64,000 bases of DNA from JAVKFY01 sp040223615 (GTDB lineage Bacteria > Pseudomonadota > Alphaproteobacteria > GCA-2731375): the NCBI GenBank assembly GCA_040223615.1, contig JAVKFY010000058.1, forward strand, positions 62,001-126,000, in the 5' to 3' direction. The notes under the pieces were generated by a model. It saw only the letters and a program-made list of their open reading frames with translations, was not told where the DNA came from and ran no database searches. The translations under genes and the position numbers were made by a program. Shown one piece after another: positions 16,976 through 25,584 of the stretch; position 1 is the first letter of the stretch, and each line of letters opens with the position of its first letter.

Positions 16976-18258
16976 CGGCCGTAGCCGGCGCTGGCCGGCA
17001 GCCAGGTCGCCAGTTCCGGCAAAGCCAGCACCAGGAATAGCCCGGCGATCATCAGCAGGACGTAAGGCCAGGTGCCGGCGATGACCTGGCCCAGCGGTGC
17101 CTTGCTGATGCCCTTGATGACGAACAGGTTCATGCCGACCGGCGGCGTGATCAGCGCCAGCTCCAGGTTGATCATCAGCAGCACGCCATACCAGATGCGG
17201 TCGATGTCGAGCTCGATCAGCACGCCCAGCACCACCGGCGTGGTGATCAGGATGATGGCGATAGTCTCCAGGAACATCCCCAGCACGAACACCACCGCCA
17301 TCACCGCCAGGATGAACAGCAGCGGCGACAGGCCGACCGCGACCACCGCCTCGACCAGCTCCGCCGGCAGCCGGATGATGGTGACGGCGTGCCCGAACAG
17401 CGCCGCCGCCGCCAGGATCGAGAACAGCATGGCGCTGGTCCGCACGGTCTGGAGCGCGGTCTCCCACAAGTCCCTGAAACCGAAATTCCGGTACACCACG
17501 ACGCCGACCAGCAGCGCGTAGAGACAGCCGATCGCGGCCGCTTCCGAAGCGGTGAACACGCCGGCGTAGATCCCGCCCAGCACCAGCGGCGGCATCGCCA
17601 GCGCCCAGATCGAGCGTCGCACCGAGCGCCAGACCTCGCGCGCGCCGGCCCACGGCGCGCGTTGCACGTCGCCCCGCATCGCTGCCTGCACCATGCACCA
17701 GCCCGAGAACAGCACCGCCATCACCAGCCCCGGCAGGATGCCGGCCAGGAACAGCGCGCCGATCGAGCTCTCCGTGACGATGGCATAGAGGATCATCGGC
17801 CCGGACGGCGGGATCAGGATGCCCAGCGTGCCGCCGGCCGCGATCACGCCGTAGGTGTCGGACGGGCGGTAGCCGAAGCGCCGCATCTGCGGAATCGCAC
17901 TGGAACCGATGGTCAGCGCCGTGGCCACCGACGAGCCTGAGATCGCCGCGAAGATGGTGCAGCTCAGCACCGTGGCGATGCCGAGCCCGCCGCGCAGATG
18001 CCCGACCAGCGCGTTGGCGGCGTCATACAGGTCGTCGACCACGCGTGCCCTGACCATGACGTGCGCCATGAAGGCGAACATCGGGATCACGGTGAGCAAG
18101 CCATTGTTCAGGCTGGCGAAGACCGTGTCGGCGACCGAGTTCAGGTGGCCCTCGGTGGCCAGCATCACCACCATCGAGCCGACGCCGAGCGCGGCGAAGA
18201 TCGGCGCCCCGGTCAGCAGCAGCGCCACCAGCCCGAGCAGGACGGGAATCGCGGTCAT
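16972..18258 (-). CDS. dctM: TRAP transporter large permease, DctM type
   Basis: 428 residues of strongly hydrophobic sequence, the usual DctM length, with a dozen or so membrane segments. Family stretches include GAPIFAALGVGSMVVML near the start, AAISGSSVATALTIGSSAIPQM and GGTLGILIPPSGPMILYA in the middle, and LALITPPVGMNLFVIKGIS near the end. It moves the substrate using a sodium gradient together with the small permease and the periplasmic binding protein. I chose the ATG at 18258 (MTAIPVLLGLVAL) because it overlaps the DctQ stop as ATGA and gives the standard N-terminus. Confidence 0.95.
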   Translation of the reverse strand: MTAIPVLLGLVALLLTGAPIFAALGVGSMVVMLATEGHLNSVADTVFASLNNGLLTVIPMFAFMAHVMVRARVVDDLYDAANALVGHLRGGLGIATVLSCTIFAAISGSSVATALTIGSSAIPQMRRFGYRPSDTYGVIAAGGTLGILIPPSGPMILYAIVTESSIGALFLAGILPGLVMAVLFSGWCMVQAAMRGDVQRAPWAGAREVWRSVRRSIWALAMPPLVLGGIYAGVFTASEAAAIGCLYALLVGVVVYRNFGFRDLWETALQTVRTSAMLFSILAAAALFGHAVTIIRLPAELVEAVVAVGLSPLLFILAVMAVVFVLGMFLETIAIILITTPVVLGVLIELDIDRIWYGVLLMINLELALITPPVGMNLFVIKGISKAPLGQVIAGTWPYVLLMIAGLFLVLALPELATWLPASAGYGR

Positions 18259-18758
18259 CGCCGCAACAGCGTGTAGATACGGGCCAGCGCGGCGACCGCC
18301 AGGAACACCCCGCCCAGAAGCACGAAGGCCTGCGGCGCCCACAGCGGCGCCTCCATGTAGCCGTCGGAATACATGCCGAAGTCGATGGAGAATTGCAGCA
18401 TCAGCACGGCGGAGTATGTCATCGCCCCGGCCAGCGCCAGCACGCAGACCATGCCCCACACGCCGGCGACATGGCGCCACAGGCCACGCGCCCGGTCGGT
18501 GAGAAGGTCCACGCTGATGTGCTCGCCACGCAGCAGCGCATCGGCCGCGCCCAGCATCACCAGCGCCACCACCAGGTAGCCGGAGAGTTCTTCGGTCCAG
18601 GTCACCGGCGCGCCCAGCACGTAGCGCATGAACACGCCGTAGCTGGTGATCGCCAGCATGACGATCACCAGCAGCGCGGCGACCCCGGCGGCCACCGCCG
18701 CGACGGCGCCGACGACACGCTCCGGTCCGGAGGCCGCGCCGTCGGTTTCGTGGCTCAC
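18255..18758 (-). CDS. dctQ: TRAP transporter small permease, DctQ type
   Basis: 167 residues with four predicted membrane helices: AVAAVAAGVAALLVIVMLAI, then a segment around YLVVALVMLGAADAL, then VWGMVCVLALAGAMTYS, and AFVLLGGVFLAVAALARI. The DctQ signature FMRYVLGAPVTWTEELS is present. It forms the membrane complex with DctM. The start is taken as GTG at 18758, just after the dctP stop; an upstream extension would run into dctP. Confidence 0.92.
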   Translation of the reverse strand: MSHETDGAASGPERVVGAVAAVAAGVAALLVIVMLAITSYGVFMRYVLGAPVTWTEELSGYLVVALVMLGAADALLRGEHISVDLLTDRARGLWRHVAGVWGMVCVLALAGAMTYSAVLMLQFSIDFGMYSDGYMEAPLWAPQAFVLLGGVFLAVAALARIYTLLRR

Positions 18759-18759
18759 C

Positions 18760-19749
18760 TCAGCCGCCGATATCGTCGACCAGTTGCAGCAGCGTCTTGC
18801 CTTCGTCACCGGTGGCGTCGCCGAACGCCTTGTCGAAGGCCGGCAGCATCACCGCCTTCAGTGCTTCGATATCCTCGGCCGTGGCCATGTGGACCTTCAT
18901 GCCCTTGCTCTTCAGGTTGGCGGGCGCGTCGGCGGCTTCCTTCTCGGTGTCCTCCACCGCCCAGACGGCGGCCTTCTTGCCGGCTTCCATCAGCGCCGCC
19001 TTGCTCGCGTCGGAGAGCTCGGCGTACCAGCCAGGGTTCACGTAGCCATGGAAGAAGACCGAGAACAGCGGCAGCACGGTGGCGTGGTCCTGCACTTCGT
19101 AGTACTTGCGCGACCAGGCCGCCGACACATCGGTCATGCCGGCGTCGATCACCCCGGTCGACAGCGCCTGGTAGACCTTGCCGCCGGACATCGCCACCGG
19201 TGCCGCACCCATCGCCACCAGGCCGGCATCGGCCACCGGGTTCAGGCCGCGGATCTTCACGCCCTTGAAATCGGCCGGCTTGATCAGCTCGCTACCCTGG
19301 GAGGTGAACACGCTCATCCGCGTGGTGAACAGCCAGGTGACGTTACGCACGCCCTTGGCGAGCAGCTTCTCCTCAAGGTAGCTGGCGGCTTCCGAATCCG
19401 GCCATTTCGCCAGGGTGTTTAGGTCGGTCACCGCGAAGGGCCGCAGGGTGACGTTCATGATCGGCAGGGTCTTGCCCCACTGCGGGTTGATCGAGAAGGC
19501 GCACTCGATGTTGCCCTTGGCGACGGCGGCGATGTTCTCGCGCGCGCCAACCAGGCTGTTGGCGCCAAACACCTGCACGTCGATCTCGCCCTTGGACAGC
19601 GTCTCGACCTCGGCCGCCCAGCGGTCGATTACCTTGGCGATATGGTGCGCTGGCGGCAGCTGGTGGCTGCAACGCATCTCGCTTGCGGCCTGCGCCGACC
19701 CCGCCGCGACGATGGCGGCGGCCGCCGTCAATCCGAGCAACATTCTCAT
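18760..19749 (-). CDS. dctP: TRAP transporter substrate-binding protein, DctP type
   Basis: 329 residues. A signal peptide ends at about residue 21 (GSAQA/ASEMRC). The mature part follows the DctP pattern: HQLPPAHHIAKVIDRWA, KGEIDVQVFGANSL, then FKGVKIRGLNPVADAGLVAMGAAPVAMSGGKVYQAL, in which the Arg of KIRG is the family's carboxylate-binding residue. The ligand is therefore probably an organic acid. ATG 19749 is preceded by GGAGGAAAC at good spacing. It is the first gene of the dctPQM operon; the Lrp-type regulator gene lies 101 bases upstream on the same strand. Confidence 0.94.
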   Translation of the reverse strand: MRMLLGLTAAAAIVAAGSAQAASEMRCSHQLPPAHHIAKVIDRWAAEVETLSKGEIDVQVFGANSLVGARENIAAVAKGNIECAFSINPQWGKTLPIMNVTLRPFAVTDLNTLAKWPDSEAASYLEEKLLAKGVRNVTWLFTTRMSVFTSQGSELIKPADFKGVKIRGLNPVADAGLVAMGAAPVAMSGGKVYQALSTGVIDAGMTDVSAAWSRKYYEVQDHATVLPLFSVFFHGYVNPGWYAELSDASKAALMEAGKKAAVWAVEDTEKEAADAPANLKSKGMKVHMATAEDIEALKAVMLPAFDKAFGDATGDEGKTLLQLVDDIGG

Positions 19750-19850
19750 GAGTGTTTCCTCCACTGACTTCGCCGACAGCGTATGTGCCGTCGTTCGCTC
19801 CTAATCTGCCAAGGAGCGGCCGGCGATAGAAGCCTTGACTTGCCGGCGCG

Positions 19851-20315
19851 TCAGCCGCGACCGAGCGGCACCGCCGTGGTCTCCTTGATCCGCTCCATCG
19901 AGAAGCTGGCCGAGACGTCGTTCAGCGGCACCCGTGCGATCAGCCGGCGGTAGAACGCGTCGTAGCCGGCGATGTCGGCGACCAGCACCTTCAGCAGGTA
20001 GTCGACCTCGCCGGCCAGCCGGTGCACCTCCAGCACCTCCGGCATCGTCGTCACCGCGCGCGCGAAAGTTTCCAGCCATTCCGCGTCATGCCGGCTGGTG
20101 CGCAGCAGCACGAACACCACCATCCCGGCACCGACCTTGGCCGGGTCGACCAGCGCCACCCGCCGGGTGATCACGCCCTCGGATTCCAAGGTGGCAATGC
20201 GCCGCCAGCACGACGTCGCCGGCAGGTCGAGCCGCCGCGCCACCTCCGCCGCCGACAAGTCGCCTTGTTCCTGCAGCAGCGCCAGGATTCGCATGTCGGT
20301 CGCGTCCATCGCCAT
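19851..20315 (-). CDS. Lrp/AsnC-family transcriptional regulator
   Basis: 154 residues, a full-length Lrp/AsnC protein. The N-terminal helix-turn-helix is at about 17-45 (AAEVARRLDLPATSCWRRI) and the C-terminal RAM ligand-binding domain follows (EVLEVHRLAGEVDYLLKVLV). These regulators usually sense amino acids. Its neighbours suggest that it controls either the dctPQM genes downstream on its strand or the divergent gene at 20473. ATG 20315 is used; a second in-frame ATG two codons later is equally possible. Confidence 0.92.
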   Translation of the reverse strand: MAMDATDMRILALLQEQGDLSAAEVARRLDLPATSCWRRIATLESEGVITRRVALVDPAKVGAGMVVFVLLRTSRHDAEWLETFARAVTTMPEVLEVHRLAGEVDYLLKVLVADIAGYDAFYRRLIARVPLNDVSASFSMERIKETTAVPLGRG

Positions 20316-20390
20316 GCCCGGTATATCTGTTTCAGGAGATCCGACTTGAGGCCGGATTCATACCAGAAACGTGCAACAATGAGAAATAAT

Positions 20391-20438
20391 TGGTCCGCAT
20401 GTTCCGCCTATGAGCGTCATACTGAAGGGAACGGACCA
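20391..20438. promoter_or_regulatory. Spaced inverted repeat in divergent Lrp / DUF6356 promoter region
   Basis: TGGTCCG at 20391-20397 and CGGACCA at 20432-20438 are exact reverse complements 34 bases apart, within the 157-base gap between divergent starts. The surrounding sequence is locally AT-rich (GAGAAATAAT). It may be a two-site operator for the Lrp-type protein, which often binds repeated sites, but this rests on the symmetry alone. Confidence 0.3.
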
Positions 20439-20472
20439 TTGAAGGTTCATGAGGGCCAAGGAGACCGCCACC

Positions 20473-20733
20473 ATGCGCCAGTTGCACGAACTGTTCACCG
20501 ACCACCCCGCCTCCGTCGGCGAGACCTACGGCCAGCACCTGGGCAACGCACTCGGCTTCAGCGCCAGCCTGCTGGTTGCCGCGCTGGCCTGCGCGGTCCA
20601 TGCGGTGTTTCCGTTCCTGTGTGTGAAAACCGGCAGCGCGCGGATCGTCGAGTTGCACGGCCGCATGGTGACGAACCGCGACCACCGCGCCGCGCCGACG
20701 GTCGCCGGCACCCGCCGCTCCGCCCTGGGCTGA
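20473..20733 (+). CDS. DUF6356 small membrane protein
   Basis: 86 residues. The first 70 match the DUF6356 pattern: LFTDHPASVGETYGQHLGNA, then one hydrophobic helix (SLLVAALACAVHAVFPFL), then CVKTGSARIVELHGRMVTNR. Function is unknown; the protein is probably anchored in the inner membrane with a short C-terminal tail. The ATG at 20473 follows AAGGAG at about eight bases. It lies upstream of the split permease genes and may be co-transcribed with them. Confidence 0.82.
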   Translation: MRQLHELFTDHPASVGETYGQHLGNALGFSASLLVAALACAVHAVFPFLCVKTGSARIVELHGRMVTNRDHRAAPTVAGTRRSALG

Positions 20734-20834
20734 GCCTGCGGGACTTGCACCGGCCGCGATTTCGCGGTCTATCAGGGCTGTGCCCGCGACCCGCACCCAT
20801 CCCCGTCTGAGTCTGTCCACAGCAAGGCCGCGCC

Positions 20835-21389
20835 TTGCCTGAGCGGCGGCGCGTCCATCCGATCCTGAATGGTCAGGTGGCGCTGTTCGGCACCCTGGCG
20901 CTGGCCGGCGGCATCGCCACCTGGTGGCTGCGGGGCCCGGACGTCTTCCTCGACACGCTGCTCGGTTCCGGCGAGCTGCTGGTGATGATCATTCCGATCG
21001 TGGTCGCCGCGATGCTGATCGGCGGCTATGCCCAGTCGCTGGTGCCGCAGGATCGCGTGGCGCGCTGGCTCGGCGCCAAGTCGGGCATCCGCGGCATCCT
21101 GCTCGCCGCTGGCGCCGGCGCGATCACGCCGGGCGGGCCGTTCGCATCCTTCGCGCTGGTGGTGGCGCTGGCCCGCAGCGGCGCCGACATCGGCGCCTGC
21201 GTCACCTACCTCACCGCTTGGTCGGTGCTCGGGCTGCACCGCCTCGTGCAGTGGGAACTGCCGCTGCTCGGCCCGGACCTGGCGATCCTCCGGCTGGTGG
21301 TGTCGATCCCGCTGCCGATCATCGCCGGGATCGCGGCGCGGGCGCTGGTGCGCTGGCTCAGCCCATGGACGCCGGGGCGGGACATCTAG
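20835..21389 (+). CDS. Half-size permease, first of a pair
   Basis: 184 residues with four to five membrane segments. The central stretch AAGAGAITPGGPFASFALVVALA contains the PGGP turn also seen in the next gene (GGLLPGGPMVTFP), and TAWSVLGLHRL parallels TAWSVYAFHRI there. The two proteins are thus related halves. This resembles permeases of the ArsP/YraQ (DUF318) type, in which two such repeats lie in one chain. The start is uncertain: TTG at 20835 is the first plausible codon and no strong ribosome binding site is visible. Transported ion or solute unknown. Confidence 0.7.
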   Translation: MPERRRVHPILNGQVALFGTLALAGGIATWWLRGPDVFLDTLLGSGELLVMIIPIVVAAMLIGGYAQSLVPQDRVARWLGAKSGIRGILLAAGAGAITPGGPFASFALVVALARSGADIGACVTYLTAWSVLGLHRLVQWELPLLGPDLAILRLVVSIPLPIIAGIAARALVRWLSPWTPGRDI

Positions 21390-21390
21390 C

Positions 21391-21885
21391 ATGCTCGCCG
21401 CCGCGATCACGGTCTGGGTCATCACCATCGCCATCGTCGCTTACGCCGCGAAGTTCAAGCCGGCGGCGCACCGGCCGGCGCTGATCAGCACGCTCGACTT
21501 CATCAAGCCGATGGCGGCGCGCCTGCCGCTGGCGATCCTGGCCGCCGGCTTCCTTGGCGCGATCCTGCCGCGCGATTTCGTGGCGCTGATCCTGGGCCAG
21601 GATTCCGGCTTCGCCGGCATCGCGCTGGCCACCGTGCTGGGCGGCCTGCTGCCGGGCGGACCGATGGTGACCTTCCCGGTGGTGATCTCGGTGATCCAGG
21701 CCGGTGCCGGCACGGCGCAGACCATCGCCCTGCTCACCGCGTGGTCGGTCTACGCCTTCCATCGCATCCTGGCCTTCGAGTGGCCGATGCTGGGCTGGCG
21801 CTTCGTGCTGTTCCGGATGCTGATCTCGATCGCCCTGCCGCCGATCGCCGCGCTGCTGGCGGCGATCTGGGCCGGGCACATTTAG
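21391..21885 (+). CDS. Half-size permease, second of a pair
   Basis: 164 residues, mostly membrane-spanning. It starts with ATG one base after the stop of the first half. Shared marks with that gene are the PGGP loop (LGGLLPGGPMVTFPVVIS) and the TAWSVYAFHRI helix, followed by FRMLISIALPPIAALLAAI matching LRLVVSIPLPIIAGIAARA in the first half. The two products probably assemble as a heterodimer equal to one fused permease. Its stop shares bases with the stop of the convergent CoA-transferase gene. Confidence 0.72.
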   Translation: MLAAAITVWVITIAIVAYAAKFKPAAHRPALISTLDFIKPMAARLPLAILAAGFLGAILPRDFVALILGQDSGFAGIALATVLGGLLPGGPMVTFPVVISVIQAGAGTAQTIALLTAWSVYAFHRILAFEWPMLGWRFVLFRMLISIALPPIAALLAAIWAGHI

Positions 21886-23018
21886 CGCTTGAATACCTCG
21901 GCGTTGTGCTGGCCGTGGCGCGGCGGTGCGCGGTAGTGCGGCGGGCGTTCGCCGTCGAAGCTGAGCGGCACGCCGACCAGGCGCACGTCGCTGTCCGGCG
22001 CCTGCTGGATGATGCCGACCGCCTCGGTCTGCGCATCGGCGACTACCTTGTCGACCGACTGCAGCGGCGCCGCCGGCACCCCGACCGCGTCCAGCCGGTC
22101 CAGCCACTGCGCCGTCGGCCTGGCCCGGAACTCGTCGCCCAGCAGGCCGATGACCGCCTCGCGGTTGGCGATGCGGGCACTGTTGGAGACGAAGCGTTCG
22201 TCCTCGGCCCACTCCGGGTGACCCAGCGCGCCGCACAGCCGCGCGAACAGCCCGTCGTTGCCTGCGGCGACCATCACGTAGCCGTCGGCGGTCGGGAAGG
22301 CCTGGTGCGGCACGATCTCGGCGATGCCGGAACCGCGCGGCTTGCGGATTTCGCCGTTGGCGAGGTAACCGGCGATGTGATTGCACATCCAGGCCAACGC
22401 GGTCTCGTAGAGCGAGGTGTCGACGACGCAGCCCCTACCGGTCGTCGCTCGCCGGAACAAGGCGGCGATGACGCCGATCGCCAGCCACATGCCGGAGCCG
22501 AGGTCGACCACCGAGGCGCCGACACGCACCGGCTCGCCGTCGCCGGTCCCGGTCACGCTCATGATGCCGCCACAGGCCTGCATCAGCGGGTCATAGCCCG
22601 GCTTGTCCTTCTTCGGCCCCACCGTGCCGAAGGCGCCGAGATTGCAATAGACCAGGCTCGGCTTCGCCGCCAGCAGGGTCGCGCCGTCCAGGCCGTACTG
22701 GTTGATGGAACCCGGCCGGTGGTTCTGCAGCACCACGTCGGCGCGTTCCACGATCAGGTCCTTCAGCGCCTGTAGCTGGCCGGCGTCGCGGAAATCGACG
22801 GTCACGCCCATCTTGTTGCGGTTGTACGACAGGAACGGCGCCGCCTCGCCATCCCAGAAGGGCGGCCCCCAGCCGCGCGCGTAGTCGCCGCCCTTCGGAC
22901 TTTCCACCTTGATCACCTCCGCGCCGAGGTCGGCCAGGATTTGGCCGCCGTACGGACCGGCGACGGAATGGCACAGCTCCACCACGGTGATGCCGGCCAG
23001 CGGCTGCGACTCGTTCAA
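21882..23018 (-). CDS. CaiB/BaiF family (class III) CoA-transferase
   Basis: 378 residues, the usual length. The N-terminus GITVVELCHSVAGPYGGQILADLGAEVIKVE is diagnostic, as are GDYARGWGPPFW and the segment PGYDPLMQACGGIMSVTG, whose Asp corresponds to the catalytic residue that forms the acyl anhydride. The enzyme moves CoA between carboxylic acids without ATP. An AMP-forming acyl-CoA synthetase lies divergently, 74 bases away, so both may act on the same acid. Acids cannot be identified. Confidence 0.93.
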   Translation of the reverse strand: MNESQPLAGITVVELCHSVAGPYGGQILADLGAEVIKVESPKGGDYARGWGPPFWDGEAAPFLSYNRNKMGVTVDFRDAGQLQALKDLIVERADVVLQNHRPGSINQYGLDGATLLAAKPSLVYCNLGAFGTVGPKKDKPGYDPLMQACGGIMSVTGTGDGEPVRVGASVVDLGSGMWLAIGVIAALFRRATTGRGCVVDTSLYETALAWMCNHIAGYLANGEIRKPRGSGIAEIVPHQAFPTADGYVMVAAGNDGLFARLCGALGHPEWAEDERFVSNSARIANREAVIGLLGDEFRARPTAQWLDRLDAVGVPAAPLQSVDKVVADAQTEAVGIIQQAPDSDVRLVGVPLSFDGERPPHYRAPPRHGQHNAEVFKR

Positions 23019-23092
23019 CTTGCTGCTCCTCTTGACCCGCCCCGACGCTAGAGCAAGAAGGGATCAGGTCAAACCGCCGAACGGGCCCGCCG

Positions 23093-24595
23093 TTGTCGCT
23101 GCCGCCGCCGCAAGCCACCCGCCGGGGGACCATCGACCATGTGCCCTGGGCCGACCACTACCACCAGCTCGCGCTGCGTTTCGGCCCGCGCGTCGCGGTG
23201 AGCACGCCGGCCGGCACGCTGACCTATGCCGAGCTGATCGCGCGCGCCTTCGGGCTGGCGACGCGTCTGGCCGCGCTGGGCGTCACGCCGGGCACGCCGG
23301 TCGCGACCTGCCTGCACAACTCGTGCGAAGCGGTCTGGGCCGGCTACGGCACCATCCTGAGCGGCGCGGCGGAGGTGCCGCTCGATCCCAACCTGGGCCC
23401 GGACGACCTGGACTGGTGCCTGTATCTGTCGGAGACCAGGATCGTCATTACCGACGCTGGCCGGCACGACGACTTCGCCGGCCGCGGCCTGACCGTCCTC
23501 GCCGTGGACGAGATCGAGCCGGGCTCGGCCGCGCCGGGCGAACCAGTGCCGGGCGCGGCGCTCGGCCGCATCGGCTTCACCTCGGGCACGACCGGCCGGC
23601 CGAAGGCGATCCTGACCAACCACGGCAGCCGCTGGATCGCCAACCAGATGCTGCGTGCCAACCTGCCCTTCACGCCCGGCGCCGACGACCGGGTGCTGCT
23701 GATGACGCCATTCACCCACGGCGCCTCGCTGACCACCTATGCCTATCTGGATCATGGCGCGAGCATCGAACTGCACGCCGGCGTCGATACCGAAGTGGTC
23801 CGCGGCCTGCTCGACGCCAAGGCAATCGACGCCGTTTTCGCGCCGCCGACGGTGCTGAACCGGCTGTGCGCGGCGCTGGAGGGGCGGCGCTACGACCACG
23901 TCAAGGTCGTCTACACCGGCACATCGACCCTGCTGCCCCCGCTCTACTTCCGGGCGCGCGACATCTTCGGACCGGTGGTGCGGGTGACCTACGGCAAGTC
24001 GGAGATCACCAACCCGATCACCGTGCTACCGCCCGGCGCCTGCGACGAATGGTATGCCGCGGCCGACCTGTCCGAGGGAGTCTGCCTGGGCTGGCCAGCC
24101 TCGGGCGTGGAGGTCCGGCTCGCCGAGGACGGCGAGATCCTGCTGCGCGGGCCGCACATGCTCTGCGGGATGGTCGACCAGGGCGAGTACATCGACCATC
24201 CGCCCGACGCCTGGCACGACACCGGCGACGTCGGCCGCATCGACGAGCGGGGCCGGCTGTTCCTGCTGGGCCGCGCCAAGGACGTGATCAAGACCGGCGG
24301 CTACAAGCTTTATCCCGAAGAGGTCGAGCGTGCCTTCGCCGCCGAAGTGGCTGTCGTCGGCGTGCCCTCGGAGCACTGGGGCGAGGTCGTCGTCGCGGTG
24401 GCGGAGGGGCGCGACTGGGACGGCTCGGGCGAGGCCGATAGCCTCACCCGCTACAAGCGCCCGCGCGCCTATCTCGGCATCGACGTCTTCCCGCGCAACC
24501 GCCAGGGCAAGCTGCAACGCCGCGAAGTGCGCGAGCACATCGAGGCCACCTACCGCCTGATCGACGGCCCCTACCCGACGTTCGAGCGACGCTAA
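23093..24595 (+). CDS. AMP-forming acyl-CoA synthetase (ANL superfamily)
   Basis: About 500 residues with all family core motifs: the P-loop RIGFTSGTTGRPKAI, the acyl-binding YGKSEITNP, the hinge aspartate in WHDTGDVGRIDERGRLF, IKTGGYKLYPEEVE, and the C-terminal catalytic lysine in PRNRQGKLQRREV. It activates a carboxylic acid to its acyl-AMP and then to the CoA ester. The start is unclear: TTG at 23093 is the upstream limit and a GTG about 18 codons later is possible. It is slightly shorter than typical long-chain ligases, in line with short or aromatic substrates. Its stop shares bases with that of the convergent dienelactone hydrolase. Confidence 0.9.
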   Translation: MSLPPPQATRRGTIDHVPWADHYHQLALRFGPRVAVSTPAGTLTYAELIARAFGLATRLAALGVTPGTPVATCLHNSCEAVWAGYGTILSGAAEVPLDPNLGPDDLDWCLYLSETRIVITDAGRHDDFAGRGLTVLAVDEIEPGSAAPGEPVPGAALGRIGFTSGTTGRPKAILTNHGSRWIANQMLRANLPFTPGADDRVLLMTPFTHGASLTTYAYLDHGASIELHAGVDTEVVRGLLDAKAIDAVFAPPTVLNRLCAALEGRRYDHVKVVYTGTSTLLPPLYFRARDIFGPVVRVTYGKSEITNPITVLPPGACDEWYAAADLSEGVCLGWPASGVEVRLAEDGEILLRGPHMLCGMVDQGEYIDHPPDAWHDTGDVGRIDERGRLFLLGRAKDVIKTGGYKLYPEEVERAFAAEVAVVGVPSEHWGEVVVAVAEGRDWDGSGEADSLTRYKRPRAYLGIDVFPRNRQGKLQRREVREHIEATYRLIDGPYPTFERR

Positions 24596-25338
24596 AGGTT
24601 CCGCTGGAACAGCGAGATCATCCGCTCCCAGTGCCGTTCGCCGGCCGACTTCACGTAGACCGCCTCGCGTTCGGCGAAGGCGAAACCGTGGTCGGTGCCG
24701 AGATAGACCTCGACCACACCGCGCAAGCCCGCCGCTTCCATGATGCCGGGCAGGTCCTTGGGAATGTTGTCGGCGACGTGCTCGTCCTTCTCAGCAAAGG
24801 CCAGGTAGACCTCGCCCCGGATCTTGTCGGCCTTCAGGTGCGGCGAGTCCGGCTGGTCGGTGATGATGCCGACGCCGTAGTAGGAAGCGATGGCGTTGAA
24901 ATCGAGCGGGAAAGCCGCACCCACCGACATCACGTAGCGCCCGCTCATGCAGTAGCCGACGCAGCCGACGGCGCCGATCCTGGCTGCCCTGTCGGCGCGG
25001 ATGAAGTCCAGCATCGCGCCGGTGTCTTCCACCACGTCGGCATTGGTCAGGTGGTTCATCACGTCGAACATCTTCTGCCGCTCGGCCGGGTCGGCACGGA
25101 ACTTCGACTGGTCGAAACCGTAGTTCCCTTCCGTGCCCTTGCGGAAGTACATGTTCGGCAGCAGCACGTAGTAGCCGCAGGTCGCCAGCCGCCGCGACAT
25201 GTCGCGCAGCTCCTCGCGGATGCCCGGCGCATCCATATAGAGGATCACCGCCGGGTGCGGCCCGTCCTCATCGGGGTGCACCACGAAGGCATCGATGGTC
25301 CCCGCCTTGGCCTTGATCTCGACGTTGCGCTCCTGCAT
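24592..25338 (-). CDS. Dienelactone hydrolase family protein
   Basis: 248 residues of alpha/beta-hydrolase fold. The cysteine nucleophile is in VGCVGYCMSGRYVMS, the acid in LAFAEKDEHVADN and the His in YLGTDHGFAFAE, which is the Cys-Asp-His triad of the family. Archetypes open dienelactones to maleylacetate in chlorocatechol breakdown; many relatives are general esterases. The ATG at 25338 is preceded by AGGGAGAG. It is convergent with the acyl-CoA synthetase gene, so the pair is not an operon. Confidence 0.9.
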   Translation of the reverse strand: MQERNVEIKAKAGTIDAFVVHPDEDGPHPAVILYMDAPGIREELRDMSRRLATCGYYVLLPNMYFRKGTEGNYGFDQSKFRADPAERQKMFDVMNHLTNADVVEDTGAMLDFIRADRAARIGAVGCVGYCMSGRYVMSVGAAFPLDFNAIASYYGVGIITDQPDSPHLKADKIRGEVYLAFAEKDEHVADNIPKDLPGIMEAAGLRGVVEVYLGTDHGFAFAEREAVYVKSAGERHWERMISLFQRNL

Positions 25339-25402
25339 GGCGCTCTCCCTTGTTCGCTGCCGGCGAAAAGTAGAACCCAACGCCGGGCGCGCGACAACCG
25401 AC

Positions 25403-25513
25403 CTACCGCTCGATGACGTGCACGCTCTCGTCTGGCGACTGGTCCCACAGCGCCCGCGCCTTCGACAGGCTGAGGCGGACCACGTTCTCGCCGTCGGTGT
25501 AGACAAAGCCCAG
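25403..25513 (-). pseudogene. Possible small gene or decayed gene end
   Basis: Reading the minus strand toward the TAG at 25405-25403 gives a protein-like stretch of about 36 residues, including FVYTDGENVVRLSLSKARAL and ending DESVHVIER. It has no ATG or GTG start nearby and is preceded in frame by low-quality sequence. It may be a fragment of a former gene, or a short protein with a CTG start. I recognise no family. Confidence 0.3.
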
Positions 25514-25584
25514 ATGCCTAAGTCGTGACGGCCGCCCCGTCGACCTGTCAGAATGGCGCGCGCAACCGCGTGGAGGGAAAGAGC

